Shown here: piece by piece, positions 6,961 through 16,167 of the stretch | How the letters are laid out: every line of letters begins with the position of its first letter | Position numbering within the stretch: position 1 is the stretch's first letter | Assembly: GCF_009908265.2 (NCBI RefSeq) | Contig: NZ_JAAATX020000001.1 | Coordinates: forward strand, 124,001 to 188,000 | Length of the DNA stretch: 64,000 nt | Source: Paragemmobacter amnigenus | GTDB taxonomy: Bacteria; Pseudomonadota; Alphaproteobacteria; Rhodobacterales; Rhodobacteraceae | Direction of reading: 5' to 3' | Notes under the pieces: model-generated | The model's database searches: none | What the model was told of the DNA's origin: nothing | What the model saw: the letters and a program-made list of their open reading frames with translations, nothing else | Program-made: the position numbers and the translations under genes

Positions 6961-7887
6961 ATGTCCAACGCCATCCTCATCGGCGCCCCGATCGACAGCG
7001 GGCAACGCTACCCCGGCTGTCTCATGGGCCCCTCTGCCTATCGCGTGGCAGGGATCGCACAGGCGATCCGCGACCTCGGCCACGGGCTGCAGGACTGGGG
7101 CGACGTCACCATCACGGACCTCAAGCCCGTCACCACCCCAAACCCCGCCGTCCATTCGCTGCCCGAAACCGTGGCATGGACCGAAACACTGGCCGACCGC
7201 GTCGACGACGCCCTCTCGCAAGACGGCCTGCCCATCGTCATGGGGGGCGACCATTCCCTCGCCCTCGGCACTGTCGCGGGCGCCGCGGCCTTTGCCAAAC
7301 GTCAGGGCCGCCCCCTCTTCCTCCTCTGGCTCGACGCGCACAGCGACTTCCACACCCCCCTCACCACCACCTCCGGCAACCTGCACGGCACCCCCGTCGC
7401 CTATATCGCAGGCCGCGACGGCTTCGACGCCTTCCCGCCCTTTCCCGAACCCATCCCGCCGCAGAACATCTGCCTCTTCGGCATCCGCTCGGTCGACCCT
7501 GCCGAACATGCGGCCCTCCTGACCCATGACATCGCCATCCATGACATGCGCGTCCTTGACGAACGCGGCATCGTCGCGCCCTTGCGCGAATTCCTCACCC
7601 GCGTCCGGGCGGCAGGCGGGATGCTGCATGTCTCGCTCGACGTCGATTTCCTCGACCCTTCCATCGCCCCCGCCGTCGGCACCACCGTCCCGGGTGGCAC
7701 CACCTTCCGCGAGGCGCATCTGGTGATGGAACTCCTCCACGAATCCGACCTCGTGACATCCCTCGACCTCGTCGAACTCAACCCCTTCCTCGATGAACGC
7801 GGCCGCACCGCGCGGCTGATGGTCGACCTTGTCGCCTCCCTCATGGGGCGCAAGGTCTTTGACCGCCCCACACGGAGCCACATGTGA
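6961..7887 (+). CDS. rocF: Arginase
   Basis: A 308-residue ureohydrolase converting arginine to ornithine and urea. The binuclear manganese ligands appear in the three expected blocks: GGDHSLALG, WLDAHSDFHT and SLDVDFLDP. The substrate loop (SGNLHGTPVAY) and the C-terminal DLVELNPFLDERGRTA match arginase rather than agmatinase. AAGGAG lies seven bases before the ATG. The next gene, ornithine cyclodeaminase, starts within the stop codon (TGATG), so the two enzymes are coupled and take arginine to proline with release of urea and ammonia. Confidence 0.95.
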   Translation: MSNAILIGAPIDSGQRYPGCLMGPSAYRVAGIAQAIRDLGHGLQDWGDVTITDLKPVTTPNPAVHSLPETVAWTETLADRVDDALSQDGLPIVMGGDHSLALGTVAGAAAFAKRQGRPLFLLWLDAHSDFHTPLTTTSGNLHGTPVAYIAGRDGFDAFPPFPEPIPPQNICLFGIRSVDPAEHAALLTHDIAIHDMRVLDERGIVAPLREFLTRVRAAGGMLHVSLDVDFLDPSIAPAVGTTVPGGTTFREAHLVMELLHESDLVTSLDLVELNPFLDERGRTARLMVDLVASLMGRKVFDRPTRSHM

Positions 7888-8915
7888 TGCTGAACCTCGT
7901 CCCCTTCGTCTCGGTCGACCGCATGATGAAACTCGTCCACCGCATCGGCGTGGAACCCATGCTCGCCGACCTCGCCGCCGCGATCGAGGCCGACTTCCTC
8001 CGCTGGGCCCAGTTCGACAAGACACCCCGCATCGCGTCGCATTCCGACGTCGGCGTCATCGAACTCATGCCCACCTCCGACGGGCGGACCTACGGCTTCA
8101 AATACGTCAACGGCCACCCCTCCAACATGAAGCGTGGCCTGCAGACCGTCACCGCCTTCGGCCTTCTGGCCGATGTCGAAACCGGCTACCCCGTGCTCCT
8201 GTCCGAAATGACCATCCTGACCGCATTGCGGACAGCCGCCACCAGCGCCTTGGCCGCCAAATGGCTCGCCCCGTGCGGGGCCACGACCATGGCCCTCATC
8301 GGCAACGGCGCGCAGGCCGAATTCCAGGCGCTGGCCTTCAAGGCCGTCTGCGGCCTCACCCATATCCGCCTCTACGACATCGACCCCGCCGCCACCGCCA
8401 AATGCGCGAAGAACCTCGCGCACACCGGCCTGACCGTGACCCCCTGCCGCACGGCGGAAGAGGCGATCCTCGGCGCGCAGATCATCACCACCGTCACCGC
8501 CGACAAGACCAACGCCACGATCCTGACCGACAACATGGTGGGCGCGGGCGTCCACATCAACGGCGTCGGCGGCGACTGCCCGGGCAAGACCGAACTCCAC
8601 CCCGACATCCTGCGCCGCGCGTCGATCTTCGTCGAATACCCGCCCCAGACGCGGGTGGAGGGCGAGATCCAGCAACTCCCCCCCGACCACCCCGTCACCG
8701 AACTCTGGCAGGTCATCGCAGGCCGCGCCACGGGCCGCACCGACCCCGCGCAGGTGACGCTCTTCGACTCCGTCGGCTTCGCGATCGAGGATTTCTCGGC
8801 GCTGACCTACATCCGCTCCAAACTCGCGGAAACGGGTCTCTACGAAGACCTCGACATGATCGCCGATCCCGACGATCCGCGCGACCTCTTCGGGATGCTC
8901 CTGCGCGCCGCCTAG
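7887..8915 (+). CDS. ocd: Ornithine cyclodeaminase
   Basis: A 342-residue member of the ornithine cyclodeaminase/mu-crystallin family that converts ornithine to proline and ammonia using bound NAD. Visible are the substrate-binding N-terminal half (FKYVNGHPSNMKRGLQTV, where K and R contact substrate in the family), the Rossmann segment (TTMALIGNGAQAEFQALAF) and the catalytic-aspartate region (VHINGVGGDCPGKTEL). The ATG at 7887 overlaps the arginase stop. Length and motifs support true ornithine cyclodeaminase over the shorter alanine dehydrogenase-type relatives. Confidence 0.93.
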   Translation: MLNLVPFVSVDRMMKLVHRIGVEPMLADLAAAIEADFLRWAQFDKTPRIASHSDVGVIELMPTSDGRTYGFKYVNGHPSNMKRGLQTVTAFGLLADVETGYPVLLSEMTILTALRTAATSALAAKWLAPCGATTMALIGNGAQAEFQALAFKAVCGLTHIRLYDIDPAATAKCAKNLAHTGLTVTPCRTAEEAILGAQIITTVTADKTNATILTDNMVGAGVHINGVGGDCPGKTELHPDILRRASIFVEYPPQTRVEGEIQQLPPDHPVTELWQVIAGRATGRTDPAQVTLFDSVGFAIEDFSALTYIRSKLAETGLYEDLDMIADPDDPRDLFGMLLRAA

Positions 8916-8940
8916 GGCAAGGCGCCGGACGCACCCCGAT

Positions 8941-8963
8941 GGCGGGGTTAACCCCGCCCTACG
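8941..8963 (-). repeat. R1 palindromic repeat (inverted copy)
   Basis: GGCGGGGTTAACCCCGCC followed by CTACG is the reverse-strand form of the repeat found at 9021, 34731 and 56768. With the copy at 9021-9047 it makes an inverted pair in the convergent gap between ocd and usg. Confidence 0.8.
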
Positions 8964-8964
8964 C

Positions 8965-9018
8965 CACAGCCCGCCGCGTGCTGACAGGTTGCGGCACAGG
9001 TTGCGGCACAGAAACCGG
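8965..9018 (+). repeat. R5 tandem 12-mers (CACAGNNNNCGG), locus 1
   Basis: Units at 8983-8994, 8995-9006 and 9007-9018 (GACAGGTTGCGG, CACAGGTTGCGG, CACAGAAACCGG) and a looser one at 8965-8976 repeat with a 12-base period. The same motif recurs at 51578-51613 and 51661-51708. The array lies between the two inverted R1 copies. It is too short and spacer-free to be a CRISPR. Confidence 0.6.
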
Positions 9019-9020
9019 AC

Positions 9021-9047
9021 ACCGTAGGGCGGGGTTCACCCCGCCCC
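9021..9047 (+). repeat. R1 palindromic repeat
   Basis: ACCGTAGGGCGGGGTTCACC followed by CCGCCCC. It forms a GGCGGGG/CCCCGCC stem with a TTCA loop and matches the copies at 34731 and 56768 almost base for base. Confidence 0.85.
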
Positions 9048-9061
9048 CCTCCCGCCCCCCG

Positions 9062-9343
9062 TCACTGCAGCCGGAACTCCCCCACCACATTGCGCCACTC
9101 GTTCGGCGCGATCAGCTTGCGATGGGTGAACCGCACCGAATGCAACGGCCCCTCGATCTTTTCCTGCCAGAACTCGATGAAACGGAACAACTCCGGATAA
9201 TCTGGCGCCAGATCATAGTGCTGCCACACGAAGGTGTTGAGAACATTGCGATAATCCGGCATCCGGTAGAAGATTTCCGCCGTCGTCAGCCCATAGCCCT
9301 TCAGCATCAACTCCACCTCGCCCCGCCTCTGTCCAAGGGTCAT
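9062..9343 (-). CDS. usg: Usg family protein
   Basis: A 93-residue protein of the alphaproteobacterial Usg family, whose members share LTTAEIFYRMPDY, the W(Q)HYDLAPDYPELFRFIEFW block and EGPLHSVR, all present here. Family members are often found near tryptophan-pathway genes, but their biochemical role is not established to my knowledge. Here the gene is divergent from gyrA with a 194-base gap. The ATG at 9343 gives the normal family length; the much longer open frame upstream is an artefact of high GC content. Confidence 0.88.
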   Translation of the reverse strand: MTLGQRRGEVELMLKGYGLTTAEIFYRMPDYRNVLNTFVWQHYDLAPDYPELFRFIEFWQEKIEGPLHSVRFTHRKLIAPNEWRNVVGEFRLQ

Positions 9344-9461
9344 GCGCGCCTCCTTGCTGCCTCGCCTTGGAAAAGGCTGCCGCGATTCGTCTTTTCCGGC
9401 AACGATTTCAATATGTTGGCACTCCGCCACCGCGGCTGCCAACCGTCCCGCCCATCGCGCA

Positions 9462-9491
9462 TTGCACCCAAGATGCAGGATGGTGTAAGGT
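9462..9491 (+). promoter_or_regulatory. Possible gyrA promoter
   Basis: TTGCAC (9462-9467), an 18-base spacer and TAAGGT (9486-9491) lie 47 bases before the GTG start. AGGAAGG at 9520-9526 is the likely ribosome site. The boxes are only moderately conserved. Confidence 0.35.
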
Positions 9492-9537
9492 CGCGCGCAA
9501 CTACATCTAGCGCGCGCGCAGGAAGGCTTAGGCTCAC

Positions 9538-12252
9538 GTGAACGACACGCCCGAAACCCCTGAAAACACCGAAGATTCCGCCCCGAAGACCCCGTGGCAC
9601 GGCCCGCAGGTCTCCATCGCGGACGAGATGAAGACGGCCTATCTCGACTACGCCATGAGCGTGATCGTCTCCCGCGCCATTCCCGACCTGCGCGACGGCC
9701 TGAAGCCGGTCCACCGCCGCATCCTCTATGCGATGCACGAATCCGGCAACACGCATGACAAATCCTACCGCAAATCCGCAAGGCCGGTGGGCGATACGAT
9801 GGGGAAATACCACCCCCACGGCGACTCGGCCATTTACGACGCGCTGGTGCGGATGGCGCAGCCCTTCTCCATGTCGCTCAAGCTCTTGGATGGACAGGGG
9901 AATTTCGGCTCCATGGACGGCGACGCCGCCGCCGCCATGCGCTATACCGAAGTGCGGATGGACAAGCCCGCCGCCTTCCTTCTGGCCGATATCGACAAGG
10001 AAACGGTCGAATTCCAGGACAATTACGACGGCAAGGACCGCGAACCCACCGTCCTTCCCGCCCGCTTTCCCAACATGCTGGTCAACGGCGCGGGCGGCAT
10101 CGCCGTCGGCATGGCCACCAACATCCCGCCCCATAATCTGGGCGAGGTGATCGACGGCACGCTCGCCCTCATCGAAAACCCCGACCTGTCGACCGAGGCG
10201 CTGATGGAAATCATCCCCGCCCCCGACTTCCCCACGGGCGCCGTGATCCTCGGCCGCTCCGGCGCGCGCAAGGCTTATCTCGAAGGCCGCGGCAGCGTCA
10301 TCATCCGCGCCAAGACGCGGGTCGAGGAAATCCGCAAGGACCGCTTCGCCATCATCGTGGACGAGGTTCCCTATCAGGTGAACAAGGCGTCCATGATCGA
10401 AAAGATCGCCGAAATGGTCCGCGAAAAGAAGATCGAGGGCATCTCGGGCGTGGCCGACGAATCCGACCGGATCGGCGTGCGCGTGGTGATCGAACTCAAA
10501 CGCGACGCCACCCCCGACGTGGTGCTGAACCAGCTTTACCGTTTCACCCCCATGCAGACCTCCTTCGGCTGCAACATGCTGGCGCTGAACGGCGGGCGTC
10601 CCGAACAGCTCACCCTGCGGGATTTCCTCACCCATTTCATCACCTTCCGCGAGGAAGTGGTGGCCCGCCGCACGGCGTTTGAGCTCCGCAAGGCCCGCGA
10701 ACGCTCGCACATCCTCTGCGGCCTTGCCGTCGCCGTGTCGAACGTGGACGAAGTCGTCCGCACCATCCGCGCCTCTGCCGACGCCGCCGAGGCCCGCGAC
10801 AAGCTGATGACGCGCCGCTGGCCCGCCGCCGACATCGCGGCCTATATCCGCCTGATCGACGACCCGTCGCACACGATGAACGACGACGGCACCTACAACC
10901 TGTCCGAGGCTCAGGCCCGCGCCATCCTCGAACTCCGCCTGCAGCGCCTCACCGCGCTCGGCGTCAAGGAAGTCACCGACGAACTCGAAGAACTCGCCGC
11001 GAAGATCAAGGATTACCTCGACATCCTGTCCTCCCGCGACCGCATCATGGCCATCATCTCGGACGAGCTGCGCGAGGTGAAAGCCGCCTTCGCCGTCCCC
11101 CGCCGCACCGAGATCCAGGACTGGTCCGGCGACATGGACGACGAGGATCTGATCGAACGCGAGGATATGGTCGTCACCATCACCTCGGGCGGCTATATCA
11201 AACGCACGCCGCTGGCCGAATTCCGCGCCCAGAACCGCGGCGGCAAGGGCCTGTCCTCGATGCAGACGAAAGAGGATGACGTCGTCACCACCCTCTTCGT
11301 CGCAAATACCCACACCGCCCTTCTCTTCTTCACGACCGACGGCATGGTCTACCAGATGAAGACATGGCGCCTGCCGCTCGCGGGTCGCACGGCCAAGGGC
11401 AAGGCGATGGTCAACATCCTGCCCATCGACACCGGCGTCTCCATCGCCGCCATCATGCCCATCGACGTCCCGGAAGAGGAATGGAGCGCGCTTCAGGTCT
11501 TCTTCGCCACCTCGGATGGCGACGTGCGCCGCAACGCGCTGTCGGACTTCACCAACATCAAGCGCAACGGCAAGATCGCGATGAACCTTCCCGAAGGCAC
11601 CAGCCTCGTGAATGTCCGCATCTGCGACGAGAATGACGACATCCTCCTCGTCACCCATATGGGCCGCGCCATCCGCTTCCCCACGACCGAGGTGCGCGTG
11701 TTCAAGGGCCGCGACTCCACCGGCGTCCGCGGCATCCGTCTGGCCGAGGGCGACCGCGTCGTCTCCATGGCCGTCATCCGCCATTTCGAGGCCGAGGCCG
11801 AGGAACGCGCCGCCTACCTCAAACAGCGCCGCCTCATGGCCGGCGTAACCGAGGACGAGGCCAGCGATGACGAGGAAGAGACCGTCGCCGCAGGCCAGCT
11901 TTCGCCCGAACGCTATGCCGAAATGTCGGCGGCCGAAGACCTGATCCTGACCGTCACCGCGGGCGGGTCGGGGAAACTGTCGTCCAGCCACGACTACCCC
12001 GTGCGCGGTCGCGGCGGCATGGGCGTCAAGGCCATCTCGCCCGGCCCGCGCGGCGGTCGCATCGTCGCGGCCTTCCCGGTGGACCCGTCCGACCAGATCA
12101 TGCTCGCAACCTCCACCGGCCAGTCGATCCGCACGCCGGTCGACCAGATCAGCTTCCGCTCGCGCTCTGCCGGCGGTGTCCGCGTCTTCAACGTGGCCGA
12201 GGGCGAGGATGTCGTCTCTGTCGCCCGCGTGGCCGAACAGGCCGATGAGTGA
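9538..12252 (+). CDS. gyrA: DNA gyrase subunit A
   Basis: A 904-residue type IIA topoisomerase subunit that cuts and rejoins DNA. The catalytic tyrosine is Tyr136 in AMRYTEVRM, and the quinolone-pocket segment [17 protein letters not shown] carries the drug-sensitive Ser97 and Asp101. The GyrA box needed for wrapping is QNRGGKG, one residue off the usual QRRGGKG. The C-terminal beta-pinwheel carries an acidic insert near residue 780 ([10 protein letters not shown]). The start is GTG at 9538, since the conserved N-terminus begins about 20 residues later and AGGAAGG lies 11 bases upstream. The next small gene overlaps the stop codon. Confidence 0.97.
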   Translation: MNDTPETPENTEDSAPKTPWHGPQVSIADEMKTAYLDYAMSVIVSRAIPDLRDGLKPVHRRILYAMHESGNTHDKSYRKSARPVGDTMGKYHPHGDSAIYDALVRMAQPFSMSLKLLDGQGNFGSMDGDAAAAMRYTEVRMDKPAAFLLADIDKETVEFQDNYDGKDREPTVLPARFPNMLVNGAGGIAVGMATNIPPHNLGEVIDGTLALIENPDLSTEALMEIIPAPDFPTGAVILGRSGARKAYLEGRGSVIIRAKTRVEEIRKDRFAIIVDEVPYQVNKASMIEKIAEMVREKKIEGISGVADESDRIGVRVVIELKRDATPDVVLNQLYRFTPMQTSFGCNMLALNGGRPEQLTLRDFLTHFITFREEVVARRTAFELRKARERSHILCGLAVAVSNVDEVVRTIRASADAAEARDKLMTRRWPAADIAAYIRLIDDPSHTMNDDGTYNLSEAQARAILELRLQRLTALGVKEVTDELEELAAKIKDYLDILSSRDRIMAIISDELREVKAAFAVPRRTEIQDWSGDMDDEDLIEREDMVVTITSGGYIKRTPLAEFRAQNRGGKGLSSMQTKEDDVVTTLFVANTHTALLFFTTDGMVYQMKTWRLPLAGRTAKGKAMVNILPIDTGVSIAAIMPIDVPEEEWSALQVFFATSDGDVRRNALSDFTNIKRNGKIAMNLPEGTSLVNVRICDENDDILLVTHMGRAIRFPTTEVRVFKGRDSTGVRGIRLAEGDRVVSMAVIRHFEAEAEERAAYLKQRRLMAGVTEDEASDDEEETVAAGQLSPERYAEMSAAEDLILTVTAGGSGKLSSSHDYPVRGRGGMGVKAISPGPRGGRIVAAFPVDPSDQIMLATSTGQSIRTPVDQISFRSRSAGGVRVFNVAEGEDVVSVARVAEQADE

Positions 12253-12556
12253 CCTTGAAAGCCGGCTCGCAGAGCTGGCTTTTCATGGAAAAACGGTCAC
12301 TTACGGCGCGCTGGCCCGCGATCTGGGCTGGCGCGTCGCGGACCTGACCGCAGCCCTTGAATCGCTGATGGAACAGGACGCCGCCGCGAACCGCCCCCAG
12401 CGCGCCGCCCTTCTCGAAGGGCGCCTGTCGGGCGGCCTGCCCGCGCGGGGCTTCTTCGACAAACTCGCGGAACTGGGCCTCTCTCCTGCCGATCCCGCAG
12501 CCTTTGTGACCGAAACCCGCGCCCGCCTGCGGCAGGATTTTCTGCGAAAATCCTGA
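12245..12556 (+). CDS. Conserved small protein of unknown function, coupled to gyrA
   Basis: A 103-residue soluble protein beginning with [21 protein letters not shown]. The ATG lies inside the last codons of gyrA (8-base overlap), implying translational coupling. Residues 8-50 ([30 protein letters not shown]) look like a winged-helix or other helical DNA-binding fold, but I recognise no family with confidence. Asn, Cys and membrane segments are nearly absent. No function is assigned. The frame's codon usage fits the neighbours, which, with the overlap, is the main reason to believe it is real. Confidence 0.7.
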   Translation: MSDLESRLAELAFHGKTVTYGALARDLGWRVADLTAALESLMEQDAAANRPQRAALLEGRLSGGLPARGFFDKLAELGLSPADPAAFVTETRARLRQDFLRKS

Positions 12557-12663
12557 TCCACGAACCTTCTCGCGAAGGTTCCCCCCCCCACCACTGCCCA
12601 CCGCGCAAATCCCGAATCTTCGCAGAAAATTCGCCCCGAAAATTCTTCGCCAGAAGAATTTTC
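12534..12663. repeat. R3-related multi-hairpin element
   Basis: Hairpins at 12534-12554 (AGGATTTT/AAAATCCT, overlapping the preceding stop codon), 12562-12581 (GAACCTTC/GAAGGTTC), an imperfect one near 12614-12632, and 12638-12663 (11-bp GAAAATTCTTC/GAAGAATTTTC, loop GCCA). Spacing and A/T-core style match copies at 2711 and 43990, but the arm sequences differ. The rest of the 258-base gap before trmFO holds a terminator-like stem. Confidence 0.6.
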
Positions 12664-12748
12664 CCGACCCCTGCATCCATGCACAGCACCGCTGCGCCTG
12701 TCGCTATTTGGCACATGACGGATGCATGTTAGCAGACGGGTCCACAGG

Positions 12749-12783
12749 GGGCCGGGGCGCGCACAATGCGCCTCGGCCCTTTC
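12749..12783 (+). terminator. Terminator-like stem ahead of trmFO
   Basis: GGGCCGGGGCGC pairs with GCGCCTCGGCCC (12749-12760/12768-12779, one G-T pair) and is followed by TTTCCT. It could end transcription from gyrA. TTGGCA at 12708 with a TTAGCA-like box at 12729 may instead start a short leader that ends here. Confidence 0.5.
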
Positions 12784-12814
12784 CTATTTCCGCCAAACCC
12801 CCTAAATCCCCCCC

Positions 12815-14152
12815 ATGACCGAGACACTCCACATCATCGGCGGCGGCATGGCCGGGGCCGAGGCCGCATGGCAGGCCGCCCGCATGGGCGTGCGCGTCGT
12901 GATCCACGAAATGCGCCCCGCCGTGGGCACCTTCGCCCACCGCACCGGCCACCTCGCGGAAATGGTCTGCTCAAACTCCTTCCGCTCGGACGATGACGAA
13001 CGCAACGCCGTAGGGCTGCTGCACTGGGAAATGGGTGCCGCAGACGGCATCATCATGCAAACCGCCCGCGCCCACCGCCTGCCCGCAGGCGGCGCGCTGG
13101 CCGTCGACCGCGACCCCTTCGCCGAGGCCGTGACGCGCACCCTGCGCAGCCACCCCCTCATCACGGTCGAGGATGGCGAAATCCGCGAGTTGCCGACCGA
13201 AGGCCACTGGATCATCGCCACCGGCCCCCTCACCTCCGGCGCGCTGGCACAAAGCATCCGCGCCGCCACGGGCGCCGAACACCTTGCCTTCTTCGACGCC
13301 ATCGCCCCCATCGTCTATGCCGAAAGCGTGGACATGTCGGTGGCCTGGATGCAATCCCGTTACGACAAGGGCGAAACGGTCGAGGAACAGACCGCCTACA
13401 TGAACTGCCCGATGGACCGCGCGCAATACGACGCCTTCATCGACGCGCTGCTGGCGGCCGAGAAGACCGAATTCCACGAAGGCGAAACCGCAGGTTATTT
13501 CGACGGCTGCCTGCCGATCGAAGTCATGGCCGAACGCGGCCGCGAAACCCTGCGCTTCGGCCCGATGAAGCCGGTGGGCCTGACCAACCCCCACCGCCCC
13601 GACGTCAAACCCTATGCCGTGGTCCAACTGCGCCGCGACAACAAGCTGGGCACGCTCTACAACATCGTGGGCTTCCAGACCAAGATGAAGTACGGCGCGC
13701 AAACCGCTGTTTTCAAAACCATTCCCGGACTTGAAAACGCCTCCTTCGCGCGGCTTGGCGGCATCCACCGCAACACCTTCATCAACTCTCCCACGCTGCT
13801 CGATGACCGGATGCGCCTGAAATCCCGCCCCAACCTGCGCTTTGCGGGTCAGGTAACGGGCGTCGAAGGCTATGTCGAATCCGCCGCCATGGGCCTGCTC
13901 GCCGGCCGGATGGCAGCAAGCGAAATCCTCGGCCGCGACCTGCCCCCGCCCCCGCCCGACACCGCCATGGGGGCCCTGATCACCCACATCACGGGTGGCG
14001 CGGATGCCAAGACCTTCCAGCCGATGAACGTCAACTTCGGCCTCTTCCCCCCGATCGACGCCAAGGGCGGGCGCAAGGGCCGCAAGGACCGGTACAAGGC
14101 CTATACCGACCGCGCGAAGGACAGCTTCCGGGGCTGGCTCGCCGCGCAATGA
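12815..14152 (+). CDS. trmFO: Folate-dependent tRNA (uracil-54-C5)-methyltransferase
   Basis: A 445-residue FAD enzyme that makes ribothymidine at U54 of tRNA using methylenetetrahydrofolate. The dinucleotide-binding motif [17 protein letters not shown] is at the N-terminus, followed by the [22 protein letters not shown] block with the catalytic cysteine of the family and the conserved [16 protein letters not shown] (second reactive cysteine). [21 protein letters not shown] is the C-terminal FAD-contact block. No good Shine-Dalgarno site precedes the ATG, but the motif begins at residue 6, leaving little room for another start. Its stop codon overlaps the gluQ start (ATGA). Confidence 0.95.
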   Translation: MTETLHIIGGGMAGAEAAWQAARMGVRVVIHEMRPAVGTFAHRTGHLAEMVCSNSFRSDDDERNAVGLLHWEMGAADGIIMQTARAHRLPAGGALAVDRDPFAEAVTRTLRSHPLITVEDGEIRELPTEGHWIIATGPLTSGALAQSIRAATGAEHLAFFDAIAPIVYAESVDMSVAWMQSRYDKGETVEEQTAYMNCPMDRAQYDAFIDALLAAEKTEFHEGETAGYFDGCLPIEVMAERGRETLRFGPMKPVGLTNPHRPDVKPYAVVQLRRDNKLGTLYNIVGFQTKMKYGAQTAVFKTIPGLENASFARLGGIHRNTFINSPTLLDDRMRLKSRPNLRFAGQVTGVEGYVESAAMGLLAGRMAASEILGRDLPPPPPDTAMGALITHITGGADAKTFQPMNVNFGLFPPIDAKGGRKGRKDRYKAYTDRAKDSFRGWLAAQ

Positions 14153-14985
14153 CGTTCCGTACCCGGTTCGCCCCCTCGCCGACCGGCCCGCTGCACCTCG
14201 GCCACGCCTATTCCGCGATCCTCGCCCATGACATGGCCCGCGCGGCAGGGGGCGAATTCCTCCTCCGCATGGAAGACACCGACCTCGACCGCTGCCGCCC
14301 GGAATGGGAGGCGCTTATCCGCGAAGACCTCGCATGGCTCGGCCTGTCATGGGACGGCCCCGTCCAGCGCCAATCCGACAAGATCGCCGCCTACAACACC
14401 CGCCTCGAACCGCTGGCCGACCGCGGCCTTCTCTACCCCTGCTCCTGCACCCGCGCCGACATCCGCGCGGCCCTTTCCGCCCCGCAGGAAGGCGTGGCCT
14501 TCGCCGTCTACCCCGGCACCTGCCGCCACCGCCCCCTCTCCGACCGCCGCGCAGGCGACGCGCTGCGCCTGAACCTCGCCGCCGCCCTCGACGCCCTGCC
14601 CGGACCGCCCGCCTTCACGGAAACCGGCCCTGCCCATGCAGGCACCCACAGCATCGACCGCGCCAAGGCGCTGGCGCAGATCGGCGACGTGGTCCTTTCC
14701 CGCAAGGGCGAGGATATCGTGGCCTATTTCCTCGCCTCCGCCTTCGACGACGCGGACCAGGGCATCACCCATGTCATCCGCGGCGAAGACCTCTTCGACT
14801 TCACCCCCGTGCAGGTGATCCTGCAGCACCTCTTCGGCCTGCCCACCCCCGCCTACCACCACCACGCGCTCATCCGCGACGATGCAGGCAAGCGCCTTGC
14901 CAAACGCGACGACGCCCGCGCCATATCGAAATACCGCGCCGACGGGGCCACCCCGCAGGACATCCGCCGCATGATCGGCCTCTAA
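14149..14985 (+). CDS. gluQ: Glutamyl-Q tRNA(Asp) synthetase
   Basis: A 278-residue truncated homologue of glutamyl-tRNA synthetase that attaches glutamate to queuosine in the anticodon of tRNA(Asp). It keeps the catalytic domain ([19 protein letters not shown] with the HLGH signature, [23 protein letters not shown], and a KRLAKRD form of the KMSKS motif) but lacks an anticodon-binding domain. The Zn-binding cysteines (YPCSCTRAD and PGTCRH) are present. It is coupled to trmFO by a 4-base overlap, so two tRNA-modification functions are expressed together. Confidence 0.94.
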   Translation: MTFRTRFAPSPTGPLHLGHAYSAILAHDMARAAGGEFLLRMEDTDLDRCRPEWEALIREDLAWLGLSWDGPVQRQSDKIAAYNTRLEPLADRGLLYPCSCTRADIRAALSAPQEGVAFAVYPGTCRHRPLSDRRAGDALRLNLAAALDALPGPPAFTETGPAHAGTHSIDRAKALAQIGDVVLSRKGEDIVAYFLASAFDDADQGITHVIRGEDLFDFTPVQVILQHLFGLPTPAYHHHALIRDDAGKRLAKRDDARAISKYRADGATPQDIRRMIGL

Positions 14986-15004
14986 AGAAGCTTTATTTTC
15001 TGTC

Positions 15005-15063
15005 TATAAATATCCTCAGGGGGTGAATTGGCCGTCAGGCCAAGAGGGGGCGCGAGCGCCCCC
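15005..15063 (+). repeat. R2 repeat remnant with two stem-loops
   Basis: ATAAATATCCTCAGGGGGTG (15005-15024) is the R2 core. It is followed by TTGGCC/GGCCAA (15028-15043) and GGGGGCG/CGCCCCC (15046-15063) stems. The site lies between convergent gluQ and hisI and may serve both as a terminator, although there is no strong T-run. Confidence 0.55.
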
Positions 15064-15068
15064 TTCCC

Positions 15069-15428
15069 TCACACCATCGGCTCTGTCAGGACGACCTCGC
15101 CGCCCTCCCGCACCGCCGTATAGAAACAGGACCGCCGGTTCGTATGACAGGCCGGCCCCTCCTGCTCCACCATCGCCAGCAGCGCATCGCGGTCGCAATC
15201 CACCCGCAATTCCACCAGCCGCTGCACATGCCCCGACGTCTCGCCCTTCACCCAGAAGGCCCCGCGCGACCGGCTCCAATAGGTCACCCGCCCCGTCGCG
15301 ACCGTCCGCGCCACCGCCTCGGCATTCATCCATGCCATCATCAAGACCTCGCCCGTCGCATGATCCTGCGCGATGCAGGGGATCAGGCCATTGGCATCAT
15401 ACTTTAGGCTTGCAGGGTCAAAGCGCAC
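15069..15428 (-). CDS. hisI: Phosphoribosyl-AMP cyclohydrolase
   Basis: A 119-residue monofunctional HisI that opens the purine ring of phosphoribosyl-AMP, the third step of histidine synthesis. Diagnostic features are LIPCIAQDHATGEVLMMAWMN, the ATGRVTYWSRSRGAFWVKGETSGH block, the Zn/Mg site VDCDRDALLAMVEQEGPACHT and the following SCFY. It lacks the HisE domain found fused in enterobacteria, as is normal for alphaproteobacteria. It is divergent from the NifU-like gene and is not in a his cluster here. Confidence 0.95.
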   Translation of the reverse strand: MRFDPASLKYDANGLIPCIAQDHATGEVLMMAWMNAEAVARTVATGRVTYWSRSRGAFWVKGETSGHVQRLVELRVDCDRDALLAMVEQEGPACHTNRRSCFYTAVREGGEVVLTEPMV

Positions 15429-15494
15429 GGGCCTTCTCCTTGGCAGGGGCGGCGGACGGGTCTATCTAAGGAGAAGCACGCGAAAGGAAAAGCC

Positions 15495-15947
15495 ATGAGC
15501 GACAGCGATCTGGTCAAGCTCTATTCGGGCCGCATCCTCGAACTCGCCGCCGACATCCCCCATCTCGGCCGCCTGCCCGCGCCTGACGGCACGGCAAAGA
15601 AACGCTCGCCCCTTTGCGGCTCCACCGTCACCGTGGACCTCACGCTCGACGGCGACCGCATCGCCGACTACGCGCAGGACGTGAAGGCCTGCGCGCTGGG
15701 TCAGGCCTCGGCCTCCGTCTCGGGCCGCGCCGCCATCGACCGCACGCGCGCCGAGATCGCGCAGGCGCGCGCCGAACTCGAAGCCATGCTCAAACGCGGC
15801 GGCCCCGTCCCCGCCGCGCCCTTCGACGGGCTCGAAGTCCTCCTTCCCGCCCGCGACTACGCCAACCGCCACGCCTCGATCCTCCTCGCCCTCGACGCCA
15901 CCCTCGCCGCCATGGACGCCGCCCTCACCGCCCGCGCCGCAGGCTGA
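15495..15947 (+). CDS. NifU-N/IscU-like iron-sulfur scaffold protein
   Basis: A 150-residue protein with the U-type scaffold fold. The three ligand cysteine positions are visible in RSPLCGSTVTVDL (Cys near residue 42), the KACALGQASASV segment (Cys near 71) and, less canonically, no third cysteine near residue 130, where ANRHASILLALD is found. Loss of that third cysteine is common in this Rhodobacterales group annotated as scaffold proteins. It probably assists Fe-S cluster assembly, but the missing residue means the function is inferred. It is monocistronic, with an R2 repeat just downstream. Confidence 0.75.
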   Translation: MSDSDLVKLYSGRILELAADIPHLGRLPAPDGTAKKRSPLCGSTVTVDLTLDGDRIADYAQDVKACALGQASASVSGRAAIDRTRAEIAQARAELEAMLKRGGPVPAAPFDGLEVLLPARDYANRHASILLALDATLAAMDAALTARAAG

Positions 15948-15966
15948 CCCCGCCCTTTCATCTCGG

Positions 15967-16003
15967 CCCAAATACCCCGGGGGTCCGGGGGCAAAGCCCC
16001 CGG
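15967..16003 (+). repeat. R2 dispersed repeat
   Basis: CCCAAATACCCCGGGGGT then the hairpin CCGGGGGC/GCCCCCGG with a short AAA loop. It lies directly after the NifU-like gene and closely matches 41833-41877. Confidence 0.8.
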
Positions 16004-16034
16004 CTTCGCCACGGCAAAGCCCGACCCCGCAGAC

Positions 16035-16069
16035 AAAAAAACCGCCGCACGTCCATCGACGGCGGCGGT
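16035..16069 (-). terminator. Rho-independent terminator of the 40-residue protein gene
   Basis: On the minus strand ACCGCCGC pairs with GCGGCGGT (plus-strand arms 16041-16048/16062-16069) and is followed by seven T residues (A-run at 16035-16041 on the plus strand). It implies an untranslated 3' region of about 100 bases after the small gene. Confidence 0.8.
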
Positions 16070-16167
16070 CAGTGGCGTTTCGTCCACCGGACAGGCAGGG
16101 CTGCCATCCGGGCGCCGCTTGGGGACAGGCGCAAAAGGAACGGAGCGCAGGCAGAATTCCGAAAAGC

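Noticed and set aside
8965-9018. Tandem 12-mers considered as a CRISPR array
   Set aside because: Units are contiguous, 12 bases long and without spacers; no cas genes are present.
9062-9781. 239-codon minus-strand frame including usg
   Set aside because: Only the last 93 codons match the Usg family; the rest is antisense to gyrA.
15495-15947. Reading the NifU-like protein as a degraded pseudogene because one ligand cysteine is missing
   Set aside because: The frame is full-length and well conserved elsewhere; the missing cysteine appears to be a feature of the subgroup, not decay.
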